64,000 bases of DNA from Mycobacterium scrofulaceum. Its GTDB lineage: Bacteria; Actinomycetota; Actinomycetes; Mycobacteriales; Mycobacteriaceae. Below, piece by piece: positions 61,973-64,000 of this stretch. The notes under the pieces were generated by a model. It made no database searches and had not been told where the DNA came from. It saw only the letters and a program-made list of their open reading frames with translations. The position numbers were made by a program, and so were the translations under genes. Each line of letters begins with the position of its first letter. Within the stretch, counting starts at the first letter, position 1. The stretch covers positions 62,001 through 126,000 of the forward strand of contig NZ_MVIJ01000008.1 in assembly GCF_002086735.1 (NCBI RefSeq). Reading direction: 5' to 3'.

Positions 61973-64000
61973 GTGGCACAGAAGGACGTGCTGACCGACC
62001 TGACCAAGGTCCGCAACATCGGCATCATGGCGCACATCGACGCCGGTAAGACGACGACGACCGAGCGCATCCTCTACTACACCGGCATCAGCTACAAGAT
62101 CGGTGAGGTGCACGACGGCGCCGCCACCATGGACTGGATGGAGCAGGAGCAGGAGCGGGGGATCACCATCACCTCCGCCGCCACCACCTGCTTCTGGAAC
62201 GACAACCAGATCAACATCATCGACACCCCCGGGCACGTCGACTTCACCGTCGAGGTGGAGCGCAGCCTGCGCGTGCTCGACGGTGCCGTGGCCGTCTTCG
62301 ACGGCAAGGAGGGTGTTGAGCCGCAGTCCGAGCAGGTGTGGCGGCAGGCCGACAAGTACGACGTCCCGCGCATCTGCTTCGTCAACAAGATGGACAAGAT
62401 CGGCGCCGACTTCTACTTCTCCGTACGGACCATGGAGGAGCGCCTCGGCGCCAACGTCATCCCGATCCAGCTGCCCGTCGGCTCCGAGGGTGACTTCGAG
62501 GGCGTCGTCGACCTGGTCGAGATGAAGGCCAAGGTCTGGAGCGCCGAGGCCAAGCTCGGTGAGAAGTACGACGTCGTCGACATCCCCGCCGACCTGGCCG
62601 AGAAGGCCGACGAGTACCGCACTAAGCTGCTCGAGGCCGTCGCCGAGACCGACGAGGCGCTGCTGGAGAAGTATCTGGGCGGCGAGGAGCTCACCGTCGA
62701 GGAGATCAAGGGCGCCATCCGCAAGCTGACCATCAGCTCGGAGGCCTACCCGGTGCTGTGCGGCAGCGCGTTCAAGAACAAGGGCGTGCAGCCGATGCTG
62801 GACGCCGTCATCGACTACCTGCCCTCGCCGCTGGACGTGCCGCCGGCCGTCGGCCACGCCCCGGGCAAGGAGGACGTCGAGGTCACCCGCAAGCCGTCCA
62901 CCGACGAGCCGTTCTCGGCGCTGGCGTTCAAGGTCGCCACGCACCCGTTCTTCGGCAAGCTGACCTACGTCCGGGTGTACTCGGGCAAGGTCGACTCCGG
63001 CAGCCAGGTCATCAACTCCACCAAGGGCAAGAAGGAGCGGCTGGGCAAGCTGTTCCAGATGCACTCCAACAAGGAGAATCCGGTGGAGACCGCGTCGGCG
63101 GGTCACATCTACGCCGTGATCGGCCTGAAGGACACCACCACGGGTGACACCCTGAGCGACCCGAACGACCAGGTCGTGCTCGAGTCCATGACCTTCCCGG
63201 ACCCGGTGATCGAGGTGGCCATCGAGCCGAAGACGAAGAGCGACCAGGAGAAGCTGTCGCTGTCGATCCAGAAGCTCGCCGAGGAAGACCCGACGTTCAA
63301 GGTGCACCTGGACCAGGAGACCGGCCAGACCGTCATCGGCGGCATGGGCGAGCTGCACCTGGACATCCTGGTGGACCGCATGCGCCGCGAGTTCAAGGTC
63401 GAGGCCAACGTCGGCAAGCCGCAGGTGGCCTATAAGGAGACCATCAAGCGGGCCGCGCAGAACGTCGAGTTCACCCACAAGAAGCAGACGGGTGGCTCGG
63501 GCCAGTTCGCGAAGGTGATCATCAACCTCGAGCCGTTCACCGGCGAGGACGGTGCGACCTACGAGTTCGAGAACAAGGTCACCGGTGGCCGCATCCCGCG
63601 GGAGTACATCCCGTCGGTGGACGCCGGCGCGCAGGACGCGATGCAGTACGGCGTGCTGGCCGGCTACCCGCTGGTGAACCTCAAGGTCACCCTGCTCGAC
63701 GGCGCCTTCCACGAGGTCGACTCGTCGGAGATGGCCTTCAAGATCGCCGGTTCGCAGGTGCTGAAAAAGGCTGCGCAGCAAGCACAACCGGTGATCCTGG
63801 AACCGATCATGGCCGTCGAGGTCACCACGCCCGAGGACTACATGGGCGATGTGATCGGCGACCTGAACTCCCGCCGTGGCCAGATCCAGGCCATGGAGGA
63901 GCGGAGCGGTGCACGCGTCGTCAAGGCGCACGTGCCGCTGTCGGAGATGTTCGGCTACGTCGGCGACCTGAGGTCCAAGACCCAAGGCCGGGCGAACTAC
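61973..64000 (+). CDS. fusA: Elongation factor G (3' end cut off by the window)
   Basis: 676 codons remain, in frame to the last base; the full protein is about 701 residues, so roughly 25 are missing. GTG start. G1 [11 protein letters not shown]2/G3 DTPGHVDFT and G4 VNKMDKIG define the GTPase domain; domains II-V follow. The frame is intact. EF-G moves tRNA and mRNA on the ribosome. Third gene of the rpsL-rpsG-fusA operon. Confidence 0.97.
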   Translation, partial: MAQKDVLTDLTKVRNIGIMAHIDAGKTTTTERILYYTGISYKIGEVHDGAATMDWMEQEQERGITITSAATTCFWNDNQINIIDTPGHVDFTVEVERSLRVLDGAVAVFDGKEGVEPQSEQVWRQADKYDVPRICFVNKMDKIGADFYFSVRTMEERLGANVIPIQLPVGSEGDFEGVVDLVEMKAKVWSAEAKLGEKYDVVDIPADLAEKADEYRTKLLEAVAETDEALLEKYLGGEELTVEEIKGAIRKLTISSEAYPVLCGSAFKNKGVQPMLDAVIDYLPSPLDVPPAVGHAPGKEDVEVTRKPSTDEPFSALAFKVATHPFFGKLTYVRVYSGKVDSGSQVINSTKGKKERLGKLFQMHSNKENPVETASAGHIYAVIGLKDTTTGDTLSDPNDQVVLESMTFPDPVIEVAIEPKTKSDQEKLSLSIQKLAEEDPTFKVHLDQETGQTVIGGMGELHLDILVDRMRREFKVEANVGKPQVAYKETIKRAAQNVEFTHKKQTGGSGQFAKVIINLEPFTGEDGATYEFENKVTGGRIPREYIPSVDAGAQDAMQYGVLAGYPLVNLKVTLLDGAFHEVDSSEMAFKIAGSQVLKKAAQQAQPVILEPIMAVEVTTPEDYMGDVIGDLNSRRGQIQAMEERSGARVVKAHVPLSEMFGYVGDLRSKTQGRANY

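Noticed and set aside
61892..63985. 697-residue minus-strand frame
   Set aside because: Antisense to fusA, whose G motifs are intact.

Overview
The window is chromosomal DNA from a slow-growing, mycolic-acid-producing Mycobacterium. It is GC-rich, and gene content and order follow M. tuberculosis from the lpqN (Rv0583c) end to fusA1 (Rv0684). It encodes MmaA mycolate methyltransferases, HadABC, Mkl/MceG, LpqN/LpqP lipoproteins and RecBCD. It is not M. tuberculosis: several M. tuberculosis blocks are missing and other genes stand in their place. The gene set looks like a nontuberculous species of the M. avium type, but I cannot name the species from sequence alone. Statements about M. tuberculosis order and protein lengths come from memory, not from a search.

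Layout. (1) 1-7.7 kb: lipoprotein LpqN, an exported GH92 mannosidase, a large membrane protein with a kinase-like segment and a flippase-type domain, a SAM methyltransferase and a TVP38-type membrane protein. (2) 7.7-16 kb: recC-recB-recD, read leftward as one overlapping operon. (3) 16-20.9 kb: an accessory stretch with an MmaA2/CmaA1-like methyltransferase, nitroreductase, cyanase, EchA3, an Rv0633c-like protein, a metallo-beta-lactamase-fold hydrolase and an orphan VapB-like antitoxin. (4) 21-25.7 kb: tRNA-Thr, tRNA-Met, rpmG, hadABC, tRNA-Trp, secE, nusG, rplK, rplA. (5) 25.8-27.7 kb: an ECF42-type sigma factor with a YCII/DGPF protein, inserted between rplA and the mycolate genes. (6) 27.8-33.7 kb: mmaA4, an mmaA3-like gene, mmaA1, lipG, an ABC1/UbiB kinase and a DinB-like protein. 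(7) 33.7-39.4 kb: GH38 alpha-mannosidase, a SurA-like small protein and a ROK sugar kinase. (8) 39.4-44.2 kb: L10 leader, rplJ-rplL, TetR, carotenoid oxygenase, mkl. (9) 44.2-52.2 kb: rpoB-rpoC. (10) 52.3-60.8 kb: a RibD-like remnant, endonuclease IV, lpqP, the fadE8-echA4-paaX-like-echA5 operon, a DUF732 protein, two DUF3060 proteins and a TetR. (11) 60.8 kb to the end: rpsL, rpsG and a truncated fusA.

Working together: most of the window is core information processing (transcription, ribosome, translocation, recombination) interleaved with cell-envelope lipid metabolism (FAS-II dehydratase, mycolate modification, Mce ATPase) and a possible mannoside-recycling set. The accessory parts are the cyanase/nitroreductase/methyltransferase stretch, the ECF42-YCII module, the TetR-carotenoid oxygenase pair with a clear palindromic operator, and two kinds of short intergenic repeat. 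I found no insertion sequence, prophage or CRISPR array. No wholly new system is convincingly shown. The least explained items are the SurA-like protein in the GH38-ROK operon, the kinase-like/flippase fusion, and the dispersed palindromes.
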